This document shows positions 54,096 to 62,842 of a DNA stretch of 64,000 nt, piece by piece. The DNA comes from Qipengyuania citrea. GTDB taxonomy: Bacteria > Pseudomonadota > Alphaproteobacteria > Sphingomonadales > Sphingomonadaceae. The notes under the pieces were generated by a model. That model saw nothing but the letters and a program-made list of their open reading frames with translations. It did no database searches and was not told the DNA's origin. Position 1 is the stretch's first letter. Each line of letters starts with the position of its first letter. The DNA lies in NCBI RefSeq assembly GCF_009828015.1, contig NZ_WTYG01000004.1, positions 124,001 to 188,000 of the forward strand, read 5' to 3'. The translations under genes and the position numbers were made by a program.

Positions 54096-54120
54096 AATCG
54101 GATTTGTTGCCTTTATGCAA
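54067..54120. promoter_or_regulatory. two direct repeats upstream of the TonB receptor
   Basis: TGTTGCACTTATGCA (54067-54081) and TGTTGCCTTTATGCA (54105-54119) differ at two of 15 bases and start 38 bases apart. Each has dyad character (TGCA..TGCA; TTGC..GCAA). They lie about 180-230 bases before the receptor start, in an otherwise gene-free 252-base gap. They are candidate binding sites for a regulator of the receptor. Confidence 0.5.
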
Positions 54121-54296
54121 CTAACGTAAATACCTGAAATACAGCGGATTTCCCGTTTGGTGCGGCGATGCGTCTCGCACCTGCAACATATGTCTTGATC
54201 TTGTCACAAAAAGATAGCTTTGCCGCAACGTCCTCCCGCCAGGGAGTCGGCTCAGCAGCACTAGCCTACTTTTAACGAGACGAAGGGATCCGCTCG

Positions 54297-57200
54297 ATGA
54301 AGTTCAAATATCTCCTGGCCGCGTCGGTTGCCGGACTGGCAACCACGACGGCGATGATTGCAGCGCCCGCTGCCGCACAGCAAATCACCTCGGGAATCGA
54401 AGGCCGCGTGGTCAGCGAAGCTGGCGAGCCGCTGAATGGCGCAACCGTGGTCGTCACCGATACCCGCACCGGCCAGGACCGGACGCTTGTGACGGCAGCT
54501 GACGGCAGCTTCCGCACCAGCTCGCTCGTCCCGGGCGGTCCCTACACCGTCACCGCCACGGCCGATGGCTATGAAGGCCAGACGGTCGAAAACACCTTCA
54601 TCACCGTTTCGGGCAACACCGATTTCACCTTCGAACTGACGACGGGTGTCGCGGCGAACACCATCATCGTTTCCGGCTCGCGCGCCAATGTGCAGCAGCT
54701 TGCCGTCGGACCGGGCACCGCCTTCGGTGTCGAAACGCTGGAAAGTTTCCCGAGCATTTCGCGCGACGTGCGCGACATCATTCGTCTCGACCCGCGCGTA
54801 AGCCTCGATCGCTCCGACGAAGTCGACCGGATTTCCTGCCTCGGCGGCAACGACCGGTCGAACACCTTCACTGTCGACGGCATCGTCCAGGCCGACGTGT
54901 TCGGTCTCAACGGAACGCCGTTCGCCGCGCGTAACTCGCTGCCCCTGCCGTACGATGTGATCCGCGAGACTTCGGTCGAATTCGCGCCTTTCGACGTCGA
55001 GTATTCCGATTTCACCGGCTGCCTCGTGAACGTGGTGACCAAATCGGGCCAGAACCAGTTCCACGGTTCGGCCTTCTACACCTATTACGACGACAGCATG
55101 CTCGCCGACACCATCATCGACGGCGACGGTGTCGAACAGCCGCTGTCTTCGGGCAGCGAGAAGCGCTGGGGTGCCACCCTCGGCGGTCCGATCATTCCCG
55201 ACTATCTGTTCTTCTATGCCGGATACGAGGAAACCGACCTTGGCGATGCGAACGACACGGGCCCCGCAGGCGCCGGTTTCGTCAATTCGGTCGATGCCGT
55301 CACGCAGGCCGATTTCGACCGTTTCGCCACGATCGCGCAGAACGTCTACGGCCAGGACATCGGCGGCTATCCGCGCACGCTTGACGAAAGCAGCAAGCGC
55401 TACTTCGGTCGTCTCGACGCCTATCTCGGCGAAGACCACCGTCTGGAACTGACCTACCAGCGGCTCGAGGAGAACAATGTCGAGCCCGACTTCGGCACCG
55501 ATGCTCTGGGCGGTCTCAACTCCTTCGAAGCCGAAGGCACGATCTCCGATTACTATTCGGGCCGTCTGTATTCGGACTGGACCGACACGATTTCGACCGA
55601 ACTGCGGCTGAGCCGTTCGAAGGTCGGCGACGTTCAGGGCCCGGTGGGCTTCGGTGAAGCGCAGTCGGACAATCCCACGGTCCGTCTGGCTGTCGGTACC
55701 TTCAACAATGGCGAATACGGTCTGCTTTCGACCGGCCCCGGCATCTTCCGTTCGGCCAACCAGCTCGACACCACGATCGATCAAGCGAAGTTCCAGATGA
55801 ACATCGACGCCGGCGATCACCTGTTCAAGCTGGGCGCCGAAATCAATTCGCTCGACACCTACAACCTCTTCGTCATCAATGCGACGGGGACGCTGTACTT
55901 CTCGAACCTCGACGATTTCGAGCAGGGCATTCTCAGCCAGGGTGGCGAATTCTTCCCGACCAACGAGGAAGTGTTCCTTGGTGAAGGCTACGGCGCGGAT
56001 ATCAACGCCACTCCGACCGGTGACGTGAACGAAGCAGCCGCGCGTTTCACCCGCAACATCTACTCCTTCTATGCGCAGGACGAATGGCAGGCGACCAGCC
56101 AGCTCAACATCACTGCAGGTCTGCGGGTGCAGTTCTATTCGGGCGATGCGCCGCGGGCGAACCCCAACTTCCTCGCTCGCTACGGGTTCACGAACTCGAA
56201 CCCCTTCAGCAAGCTTGATCCGGTTCTTCTGCCCCGTCTGTCGGCAACCTATGAACTCGACAATGCCGGTTTCTTCTCGAATTCGCGCGTAACCGGCGGC
56301 GTTGGTGTCTTCTCCGGCGGCGACCCGGTCGTGTATTTCTCGAATGCCTTCTCGAACAACGGGTTCTCGGCTGGCCTCGGCACGGACATCTTCTGCGCCA
56401 ACCGTCCTTCGGACGTGGTCGTCAACGGCGAGTTCACCGGTTTCCCTGATTGCGTGATCGCGTCCGGTTCGGACAGCGCGGCCCAGGGTCTTGCCGATAC
56501 CCAGTCGACCGATCCGAATTTCGACATCCCCACGGTGGTGCGTGCGAACCTCGGTTTCTCGACCGATTTCGGCACCACTTCGGGCTTCTTCAGCGACTGG
56601 CGCCTGAACCTCGACTACATCTACTCGCGGTACAACGACACGCTGAACTTCGTCGACCTGTCGCAGACCCCCGATCCGAGCCGCGGTGTCAACGGTTTCA
56701 CCGTCGACGGTCGTCCGATCTACCGGGCAATCGATCCGACGGCTGCAGGCTGTGAAGCGACGCTCGAAGGAACGGGCGGGACCCCGCCGGTCTGGAACAA
56801 TGTCACGGCACCGTGCTTCGCAACGGGCCGCGATGATGAAATTCAGCTGACGAACGGCCCGAGCTACGACAGCCACGTGGCATCGTTCCTCCTGTCGAAG
56901 AACTTCCGCGGTGGCCTGCTCACCGAGAATGGCAGCGTTGGCCTTCGCTTCGGCTATGCCTTCACCGACTCGAGCAACAACCGCAATGTCGGGTCGTCGA
57001 CGGCCACTTCGTCCTACGACGTGACCGCGGCATTCGACCGTCAGAACCCTGGGATTTCGACGTCCAACTATGAAACCCGCCACAATCTGACGGCAGCGTT
57101 CAGCTGGAAGGAACGCTTCTTCGGTGATTATGCCACGCAGCTGGGCATCTTCTTCCGGGCGCGTTCGGGCCGGCCGTACAGCCTCGTGTTCGACGGCAGC

Positions 57201-57674
57201 GGCGTCTTCAACGACAGCTCCTCGGGATCGGACAACGCGCTGCTCTACGTTCCGTCGGGCGTGAACGATCCGAATGTCACTGGCGATGCCGGCGACATTC
57301 AGGCGCTGATCGATTACGTCGAAGCATCGGGCTGCGATTACACGCCGGGCGCTTCGATCAAGCGCAACAGCTGCCGCAACGAATGGTCGTATGATCTGGA
57401 CCTCCGCTTCAGTCAGGAACTGCCCTTCCTCGGCAGCCTGACCGGGATCGCGGACGATCGGGTCGAACTGTTCGCCGACTTCGATAACTTCCTGAACTTC
57501 CTCGATAAGAGTGCCAACCGCGTGAAGTTCTTCAACGATATTCCGGTAACCAGCACCGGTGTCGATGCGCAGGGTCGCTACGAAATCGGAAGCTTCAATC
57601 CGGATGACGACCAGATTGTCTCGGTCTCCAGCTCGGCCTGGAAGGTCCAGGTTGGCGTGCGCTACGAATTCTAA
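54297..57674 (+). CDS. TonB-dependent receptor, Oar-like, with N-terminal carboxypeptidase-regulatory-like domain
   Basis: 1125 residues. The signal peptide is MKFKYLLAASVAGLATTTAM to AAPAAAQ. Residues about 35-115 form a CarboxypepD_reg-like beta sandwich (SGIEGRVVSEAGEPLNGATV). The plug (about 120-260) has NTFTVDGIVQADVF and VEFAPFDVEYSDFTGCLVNV. A large barrel with many aromatic strands ends in VQVGVRYEF, the C-terminal Phe needed for BamA insertion. Cys pairs in the loops suggest disulfides. Ligand unknown; such receptors take up large or peptide/glycan-like compounds. A strong terminator follows, then a TonB-like gene. Confidence 0.92.
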   Translation: MKFKYLLAASVAGLATTTAMIAAPAAAQQITSGIEGRVVSEAGEPLNGATVVVTDTRTGQDRTLVTAADGSFRTSSLVPGGPYTVTATADGYEGQTVENTFITVSGNTDFTFELTTGVAANTIIVSGSRANVQQLAVGPGTAFGVETLESFPSISRDVRDIIRLDPRVSLDRSDEVDRISCLGGNDRSNTFTVDGIVQADVFGLNGTPFAARNSLPLPYDVIRETSVEFAPFDVEYSDFTGCLVNVVTKSGQNQFHGSAFYTYYDDSMLADTIIDGDGVEQPLSSGSEKRWGATLGGPIIPDYLFFYAGYEETDLGDANDTGPAGAGFVNSVDAVTQADFDRFATIAQNVYGQDIGGYPRTLDESSKRYFGRLDAYLGEDHRLELTYQRLEENNVEPDFGTDALGGLNSFEAEGTISDYYSGRLYSDWTDTISTELRLSRSKVGDVQGPVGFGEAQSDNPTVRLAVGTFNNGEYGLLSTGPGIFRSANQLDTTIDQAKFQMNIDAGDHLFKLGAEINSLDTYNLFVINATGTLYFSNLDDFEQGILSQGGEFFPTNEEVFLGEGYGADINATPTGDVNEAAARFTRNIYSFYAQDEWQATSQLNITAGLRVQFYSGDAPRANPNFLARYGFTNSNPFSKLDPVLLPRLSATYELDNAGFFSNSRVTGGVGVFSGGDPVVYFSNAFSNNGFSAGLGTDIFCANRPSDVVVNGEFTGFPDCVIASGSDSAAQGLADTQSTDPNFDIPTVVRANLGFSTDFGTTSGFFSDWRLNLDYIYSRYNDTLNFVDLSQTPDPSRGVNGFTVDGRPIYRAIDPTAAGCEATLEGTGGTPPVWNNVTAPCFATGRDDEIQLTNGPSYDSHVASFLLSKNFRGGLLTENGSVGLRFGYAFTDSSNNRNVGSSTATSSYDVTAAFDRQNPGISTSNYETRHNLTAAFSWKERFFGDYATQLGIFFRARSGRPYSLVFDGSGVFNDSSSGSDNALLYVPSGVNDPNVTGDAGDIQALIDYVEASGCDYTPGASIKRNSCRNEWSYDLDLRFSQELPFLGSLTGIADDRVELFADFDNFLNFLDKSANRVKFFNDIPVTSTGVDAQGRYEIGSFNPDDDQIVSVSSSAWKVQVGVRYEF

Positions 57675-57697
57675 TCGGTAGCTCTTCGGCAAGATCA

Positions 57698-57728
57698 GGG
57701 CGGTCCTCTTCGGAGGGCCGCCCTTTTT
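57698..57728 (+). terminator. intrinsic terminator of the TonB receptor
   Basis: GGGCGGTCCTC pairs with GAGGGCCGCCC around a TTCG loop, with one bulge, and is followed by TTTTT (57724-57728). The TTCG tetraloop and T-run make this a textbook Rho-independent terminator. Confidence 0.92.
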
Positions 57729-57774
57729 CGTGGGGTCGCTGGACCCGGTGGGGCGGCTTTGCCATGAGGGGGCG

Positions 57775-58497
57775 ATGGCCGAACCCGCAACTCGTTATGC
57801 CCAGACCAGGAAGCGCCTGAACCCCTGGGTGATCGCGCTGATCGCGGTGATCCACCTGGGACTGTTCTACCTGCTTGCAAGGGCGCTTGCGCCCAGCGCC
57901 GTCACCGGGGTCGAGCAATCGGTGGTCTCGGCATTTACCGTCACCGTCTCGGCACCCGAGGAGCCGAACGAGCCGCCGGAGCCGGAACCGGAACCGGAAG
58001 GCGCGCAGGGCGATCCGGGGCGTGAGGCAGTCCCCGATGCGGTTACCGCGCCGCCGCAACCGGTGCGCCGGGATCCGCCCGCCCCGCGTGCGTCGTCCAC
58101 CGGCACTGCCGATACGTCGGGGGCGACCGAGGAGGGGGGCGGTACGGGCCGATCAGGCACGGGCGAGGGCACCGGCAGTGGCGAGGGCGGCGGCGGGCAG
58201 GGCGGGGGTGCGGCCACCAAGCCGCAGCTGGTCCGTGCGATCACCGATGCCAGCGCCTTCCCGGTGCCGCCCGGCGGGCGTGCCGCGCGGATCGGCCAAT
58301 CGGTTATCGTGCGGCTGAGCGTATCGGCGCAGGGACGCGCCACCCGCTGCAGCATCTATCGCCCGAGCCCGTTTCCCGAGACCGACGCCACCGTCTGCCG
58401 GCTGGCGCTGGAACAATTGCGCTTCGAGCCCGCCCGCGATCGTGCGGGGAACCCGGTGGCCGCGGAATTCTATTACCAGCAGCGCTTCTTCAACTGA
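57775..58497 (+). CDS. TonB-like energy transducer
   Basis: 240 residues from the ATG at 57775. One membrane helix (NPWVIALIAVIHLGLFYLLA) is followed by a Pro/Glu-rich then Gly/Thr/Ser-rich spacer (about 65-155). The TonB C-terminal-like domain has IGQSVIVRLSVSAQGRATRC, with LEQLRFEPARDRAGNPV. It probably couples the proton motive force to the adjacent receptor. It lacks the classical YP near the domain start and is small, so it could also serve an ExbBD set elsewhere. Confidence 0.8.
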   Translation: MAEPATRYAQTRKRLNPWVIALIAVIHLGLFYLLARALAPSAVTGVEQSVVSAFTVTVSAPEEPNEPPEPEPEPEGAQGDPGREAVPDAVTAPPQPVRRDPPAPRASSTGTADTSGATEEGGGTGRSGTGEGTGSGEGGGGQGGGAATKPQLVRAITDASAFPVPPGGRAARIGQSVIVRLSVSAQGRATRCSIYRPSPFPETDATVCRLALEQLRFEPARDRAGNPVAAEFYYQQRFFN

Positions 58498-58516
58498 GGC
58501 GCCTCGCTGCGGCGGG

Positions 58517-61060
58517 TCAGGTCTGGGTCTTGCTGCCGATCACCTGCAGCAGTTCGTCGCGGCCATAGGGCTTGGTGAGCAGGCCCGCCGCCCCCAGTTC
58601 TTCGAGCCGGTCCTGCATTTCGCCATATCCGGTTGCCAGCCAGAACGGCACGCCCAGTTCCTTGAGCTTCAGCGCCACCGGCTCGCTGTTTTCCTTGCCC
58701 AGATTGTAATCGAGGATCGCCAGCTCGGGCTCGGTTTTCGCCAGCGCGTCGAGGGCGGCGGCCACCGAGCTTTCGACCCGAACGTTCTCGACCCCCAGTT
58801 CCTTGAGGCAATCCTCCGCGTCGAGCGCGATGATCATGCTGTCTTCGACCAGCAGGACGGTATTGGGAACATCGGCCAAGCCGGTCTCCTTCTTGGTGGC
58901 GGTGGGCTCGATTTCGTTGCCCTCGGCGGCGCGCCATTCGACATATTGCGAGGGAATGCAGAAGCGGGCCTCGACTCCGCTGAGCCGGTAGTTGATCTCG
59001 GCCTCGCCCTTGAGTTCGTGCGGGATCGAGCGATCGATGATCGTGCTGCCGAAGCCGCGCCGCTGCGGCGGCTTGACCGGCGGGCCGCCGCGTTCGCGCC
59101 AGTCGAGGCAGAGATCACCATTGTCCTGCCGGGTCACGGTCACTTCGAGCATGCCCGAACTGTCGCTGAGCGAGCCGTATTTGGCCGAATTGGTGATCAT
59201 CTCATGGATGACCAGCGCCAGCACCGTATAGGCTTCGGGGGCGATCATCGCCTCCGGGCCGATCAGCGCGAGCCGGTCGCGCTGGTCCGACAGATAGGCA
59301 TGCGCTTCGGTCTCGATCAGCTCGGAAAACGGCGCATGCGACCAATTGCCTTTGGTGATGTTGTCATGCGCAGAGGCCAGCGATCGCACGCGGCCACCGA
59401 CGATCTCGACGAAGCTTTCGATGTTGCGCGCATCGTTCTTCGACTGGTTGATGAGGCCGCGGATGAGATTGAGGATATTGCGCACCCGGTGGTTGAGCTC
59501 GGCAATCAGCAATTCCTGCTGCTGCTGCGCGCGGGCGCGCTCGGTCACCGCTTCGTCGGTCAACCGCAGGATGATCTCGAGCAGCGTGACCCGCAGGCTT
59601 TCGGCAATCTCGATATCGGCATCGGACCATTTCTCGGCGCGGCCCTCGACGGTCTCCTGCCACGCTTCGAAGCTCTTGCGCGGGGTCAGCCGGGCGCCAT
59701 TGGGGCCCATCTCGACCGGCTTTTCCGGATTGCCCGCCCAGGTCACGGTCTGCACCAGCGGCTTGCGCCACAGGACCAGATAATCGCGCGGGGTGCGCGA
59801 GACGGGGATGATCAGCGCCCCCACCGCCCGATCGGCGAAACGCGCGGCGCGCGGCAGGCGGTCGGCGATCGCTTCGCTGGCGAGAATCCGGCTGGTCGCC
59901 GCGCCGTTCAGGCTCGATACGATCGCGCGGAATTCCTCTTCGTTGGGCGCGGAACCACGCGAATCGTAGAGGTCGTCGACGAAGATGCTCGCGCCGTCAT
60001 GCGGAATGGCCTGCTGGATGACCGGCTCGATCATCGGCAGGCTGGCCGACAGCGGGGTGCCCGCGGCCACATCGCGCATCAGCTGCGTGTGCATCGCCCG
60101 CCCGTGTTCGCGGCGTTCGGCGGTCTGCCGGGCCAGCGTACGGTCGAGCGTCAGCGAGAAGAATTCGGAGAACAGCTCCGCCGCGGTGCGCTGCGAATAG
60201 GGCAGCAGCGCGGGGCCGTAGTGATGGCAGGCGAACAGGCCCCACAGCTTGCCGCCGATGATGATCGAGATCGACAGCGAGGCGCCGACGCCCATGTTCT
60301 TGAGATATTCGATATGGATCGGCGATACCGCGCGCAGCGAACTCATGCTCAGGTCGAGTGGTTCGCCTTCGAGCGAGAGACCGGGTTCGATCGGGACGGG
60401 TTCGGCCTCGACATCGGCGATGATCCGGAAGCGGTTGCGCACGTAGAGCGCGCGGGCCTGGTCGGGAATGTCCGACCGCGGATACCGCAGGCCGTGGAAT
60501 TTCTCGAGATCGTCGCGCGCCGCCTCGGCGATGACCTCGCCCGAAAGATCGTCGCGGAAGCGATAGACCATCACGCGGTCGATCTCGAGCGCGGCGCGCA
60601 GCTGGCGCGCAGCCTCGGCGACAAGCGGTTCGACTTCGGTATGCTTCTCCAGCCGGGCCATGATCGGGCGCAGGACGGCCAGCTGGCGGTTGAGGACGCC
60701 TGCGGCATGCGGCTCGATCTCGATGATCGTATTGCCGCCCGAACTGTGCAGCGCGCAGTCGAACAGGCAGTCGCCGTCGAACAGCGCAAGGCCGAAGATC
60801 CGTTCGACCTGGTCGGGGAAAGTCAGCGCGGCAGCCGCGCTGCGCAACTGGTCCATCGCATCGGGCGCGAACAGCCTGCTCAGCCGGTCGCCGATTTCGA
60901 TCGTCCGGCCAGCGCCGAGGATCGTCTCGAGATTGGTCGATCGGTGCGCGACGAACCAGTCGGCATTGAGCGCGAGCAGCGCGCCGAAATTCTGGATTTG
61001 GCCCAGCTGGTGGATCGGTTCGCGGTCGCAATTGCTCAGATTGACGTCGGTCGAATGCAT
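58517..61060 (-). CDS. bphP: bacteriophytochrome histidine kinase with C-terminal receiver
   Basis: 847 residues from the ATG overlapping the heme oxygenase stop (TGATG). The N-terminal extension carries the biliverdin Cys in NLSNCDREPIHQLGQIQNFG (Cys11), then PAS, GAF (YPRSDIPDQARALYVRNRFR) and PHY domains. The kinase is of the HWE/HisKA_2 kind, with phospho-His in LIAELNHRVRNILNLIRGL and IHEMITNSAKYGSLS. A receiver (about 725-840) has LLVEDSMIIALDAEDC, the phospho-Asp in LAILDYNLGKENS, and LTKPYG. It senses red/far-red light and signals by phosphotransfer within the hybrid or to a partner. Confidence 0.94.
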   Translation of the reverse strand: MHSTDVNLSNCDREPIHQLGQIQNFGALLALNADWFVAHRSTNLETILGAGRTIEIGDRLSRLFAPDAMDQLRSAAAALTFPDQVERIFGLALFDGDCLFDCALHSSGGNTIIEIEPHAAGVLNRQLAVLRPIMARLEKHTEVEPLVAEAARQLRAALEIDRVMVYRFRDDLSGEVIAEAARDDLEKFHGLRYPRSDIPDQARALYVRNRFRIIADVEAEPVPIEPGLSLEGEPLDLSMSSLRAVSPIHIEYLKNMGVGASLSISIIIGGKLWGLFACHHYGPALLPYSQRTAAELFSEFFSLTLDRTLARQTAERREHGRAMHTQLMRDVAAGTPLSASLPMIEPVIQQAIPHDGASIFVDDLYDSRGSAPNEEEFRAIVSSLNGAATSRILASEAIADRLPRAARFADRAVGALIIPVSRTPRDYLVLWRKPLVQTVTWAGNPEKPVEMGPNGARLTPRKSFEAWQETVEGRAEKWSDADIEIAESLRVTLLEIILRLTDEAVTERARAQQQQELLIAELNHRVRNILNLIRGLINQSKNDARNIESFVEIVGGRVRSLASAHDNITKGNWSHAPFSELIETEAHAYLSDQRDRLALIGPEAMIAPEAYTVLALVIHEMITNSAKYGSLSDSSGMLEVTVTRQDNGDLCLDWRERGGPPVKPPQRRGFGSTIIDRSIPHELKGEAEINYRLSGVEARFCIPSQYVEWRAAEGNEIEPTATKKETGLADVPNTVLLVEDSMIIALDAEDCLKELGVENVRVESSVAAALDALAKTEPELAILDYNLGKENSEPVALKLKELGVPFWLATGYGEMQDRLEELGAAGLLTKPYGRDELLQVIGSKTQT

Positions 61061-61638
61061 CAAGCGGCCTTAATTACAAGGCAGTGTGATGCAACTAGGT
61101 TGAAATGCGTAAATGTGGAACGTGCGGCGCGCAGTATGCTTTCACAGTCGCGGCTGTTGCAAGGACGGGTGAGGGCCGGGAGCATGCTGCGCCAGTACTG
61201 GCCCATGCGCGGGTCGGCGAGGAAGGCGGTGGGAACATCGGCCTGCGCCTTTGCCAGCCGCGCCAGGATCGCCCGGTTGCCCAGCGCCGATCCGGCCAGA
61301 ACCCAGCATACCCCCAGCGTGTCCTCGTCATCCGCGGCCGTGAAATCGGGCGCTTCCGCGGGGATCGCCTGGCCGAGGCTGGCCAGGTCCCGCGCGACGA
61401 GATCGGATTGCGGCGGCGGCGGATCGCCGAGGGCGCGGGCTTCCAGCCAGCGCTCGACACCGCGCCGTGCCCGGTACTGGATGTCCAGGAACTGCGCGTA
61501 GCCATCGCGATCGGCGAGGACGAGCGAACCCAGCCGGGCGTCGAGCATATCATGCTCGGCCGCGGTCCCATGCTTTAGAATTTCCCGGATGGTGCGACCC
61601 ACCGCGTCGGTTGCCGGCATACGAGCGGCCTCGCTCAT
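61060..61638 (-). CDS. bphO: heme oxygenase (BphO)
   Basis: 192 residues from the ATG at 61638; a GTG four codons earlier is possible. The proximal heme His lies in LKHGTAAEHDMLDARLGSLV. The helical fold continues with YAQFLDIQYRARRGVERWLE and the distal-helix-like GVCWVLAGSALGNRAILARL. It opens heme to biliverdin, the chromophore of the phytochrome encoded directly downstream with a one-base overlap. Confidence 0.9.
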   Translation of the reverse strand: MSEAARMPATDAVGRTIREILKHGTAAEHDMLDARLGSLVLADRDGYAQFLDIQYRARRGVERWLEARALGDPPPPQSDLVARDLASLGQAIPAEAPDFTAADDEDTLGVCWVLAGSALGNRAILARLAKAQADVPTAFLADPRMGQYWRSMLPALTRPCNSRDCESILRAARSTFTHFNLVASHCLVIKAA

Positions 61639-61771
61639 CAAACGTTTCACCCCCAGCTAAAAGCAGAGGCCTCAACGATTGGTTATCGGCCAAGCCCCGC
61701 CAGAACGAAAAGCGCGCAGTGATCGAAATGGTTCCCGAACTAGCTTTCGCGTGATCCACTCATCCGGCGGG

Positions 61772-62074
61772 TTACTTGGGAGCGATCAGCTTCTGCCCCT
61801 GCTGGCGGATCGCACTAGCGACCATCGGTTCGACGAAGGACAGCGCCAGAGGCAGGTTCACCTCGAAGATCACCTGCGTTTCCTCGATGATGACGCATCC
61901 GTCGATCGATTGGCCCATCGCCTTCACGGCCAGGTTCATCCGGTCTTCGCTCGGCCAGCTCGTGGTCACGTCGGCCAACCCGCCGGGCACATATTGCCCG
62001 ATTTCGTGGCTGCGCGACTGCAGGCGGCGCCGGACTTCGTCCTTGCCGAGATCGTGGGAAAGCGGAACGCGCAT
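61772..62074 (-). CDS. polyhydroxyalkanoic acid system (PHA_gran_rgn) family protein
   Basis: 100 residues. It starts MRVPLSHDLGKDEVRRRLQS and ends FVEPMVASAIRQQGQKLIAP, with the central IIEETQVIFEVNLPLALSFV. This is the PHA_gran_rgn family layout. The family is tied to PHA granules by name, but many members occur without PHA genes. No PHA synthase is near. Its start overlaps the preceding stop (TGATG), so it belongs to the telA operon. Confidence 0.78.
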   Translation of the reverse strand: MRVPLSHDLGKDEVRRRLQSRSHEIGQYVPGGLADVTTSWPSEDRMNLAVKAMGQSIDGCVIIEETQVIFEVNLPLALSFVEPMVASAIRQQGQKLIAPK

Positions 62075-62832
62075 CAGCTCTTGTCCTCCAGCTGCGGGCT
62101 GGTCTGCGCCGCTTCGCCGAACTTGTAATCGAGATAGCGGTGCTTGATCGCCAGGTCGTCGAGCGAGCCTTCGGCCAGCTGCCGGGTGATCGAATCGATT
62201 TCGCCGCTGATCTTGCCGAGGCTGTCGGTCAGCTGCTCGTCGGGCGTCGCCCCGGCACGCTGCTCGGTGCGCAGATGCGCGGGAATGCGGCGGTAGCTGT
62301 CGATCATTTCGGGCAGCTGTTCGCCGACCAGGCTGCGCACTTCGCGTGCCTTGGGATGGTTCTGGTCGAGCCCTTCGAGCTGCAAGCCCAGCGCATCCAG
62401 CTGGACGCCCATGTCATCGACGATCTTCGCCGCTGGCGGGGGCAGGGCGGGGCGCTGCGCTTCGAGCCACAGCTCGGTGCGGCCGACCATCTGCTGGACA
62501 TTGCCTTTGTTGATGTCGGCGCGCTTGGGCGTCTTGATCTTCGGATAACTGGAGAAGATTGCGGTAGCGATGGCCGTGGCGACAACGACAGCCATGACGC
62601 CCCAGAAACCGATGCCGCTGAAGATCGCCCCGGCAATTCCGGCTCCCACCCAGATGACGGCCACTGCGATCAAGAGGTTGCGCACCTTCTTCATCAGGTG
62701 GTCGCGCTTGGCCTTGGCCGAACCCTGCCCGATCGAGGGCGCGCGCCGGTGGCGGCCGCCTTCGCGGTTGTCGCGCACCAGCGCCTTGCTCTCGGACAAT
62801 ATGCGGTCGCTGTCGCGGGTGAGGTCGTTCAC
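62074..62832 (-). CDS. XpaC-like membrane protein, partner of TelA
   Basis: 252 residues. A basic N-terminus is followed by two membrane helices (KVRNLLIAVAVIWVGAGIAG and GVMAVVVATAIATAIF). Then comes a soluble helical part with ALPPPAAKIVDDMGVQLDAL and HPKAREVRSLVGEQLPEMID. Its position directly after telA and its layout suggest the XpaC/TelA pair known from other bacteria. Function unclear. The call rests mainly on context. Confidence 0.6.
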   Translation of the reverse strand: MNDLTRDSDRILSESKALVRDNREGGRHRRAPSIGQGSAKAKRDHLMKKVRNLLIAVAVIWVGAGIAGAIFSGIGFWGVMAVVVATAIATAIFSSYPKIKTPKRADINKGNVQQMVGRTELWLEAQRPALPPPAAKIVDDMGVQLDALGLQLEGLDQNHPKAREVRSLVGEQLPEMIDSYRRIPAHLRTEQRAGATPDEQLTDSLGKISGEIDSITRQLAEGSLDDLAIKHRYLDYKFGEAAQTSPQLEDKS

Positions 62833-62842
62833 GATGCCGCCC

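Noticed and set aside
54261..57692. Open frame of 1143 codons antisense to the TonB receptor
   Set aside because: It mirrors the receptor almost end to end and arises from GC-rich third positions. It has no family motifs, while the sense strand has a signal peptide, plug, barrel and terminal Phe.
58442..61501. Open frame of 1019 codons antisense to bphP-bphO
   Set aside because: A shadow of the phytochrome and heme oxygenase genes, whose motifs are all on the minus strand.
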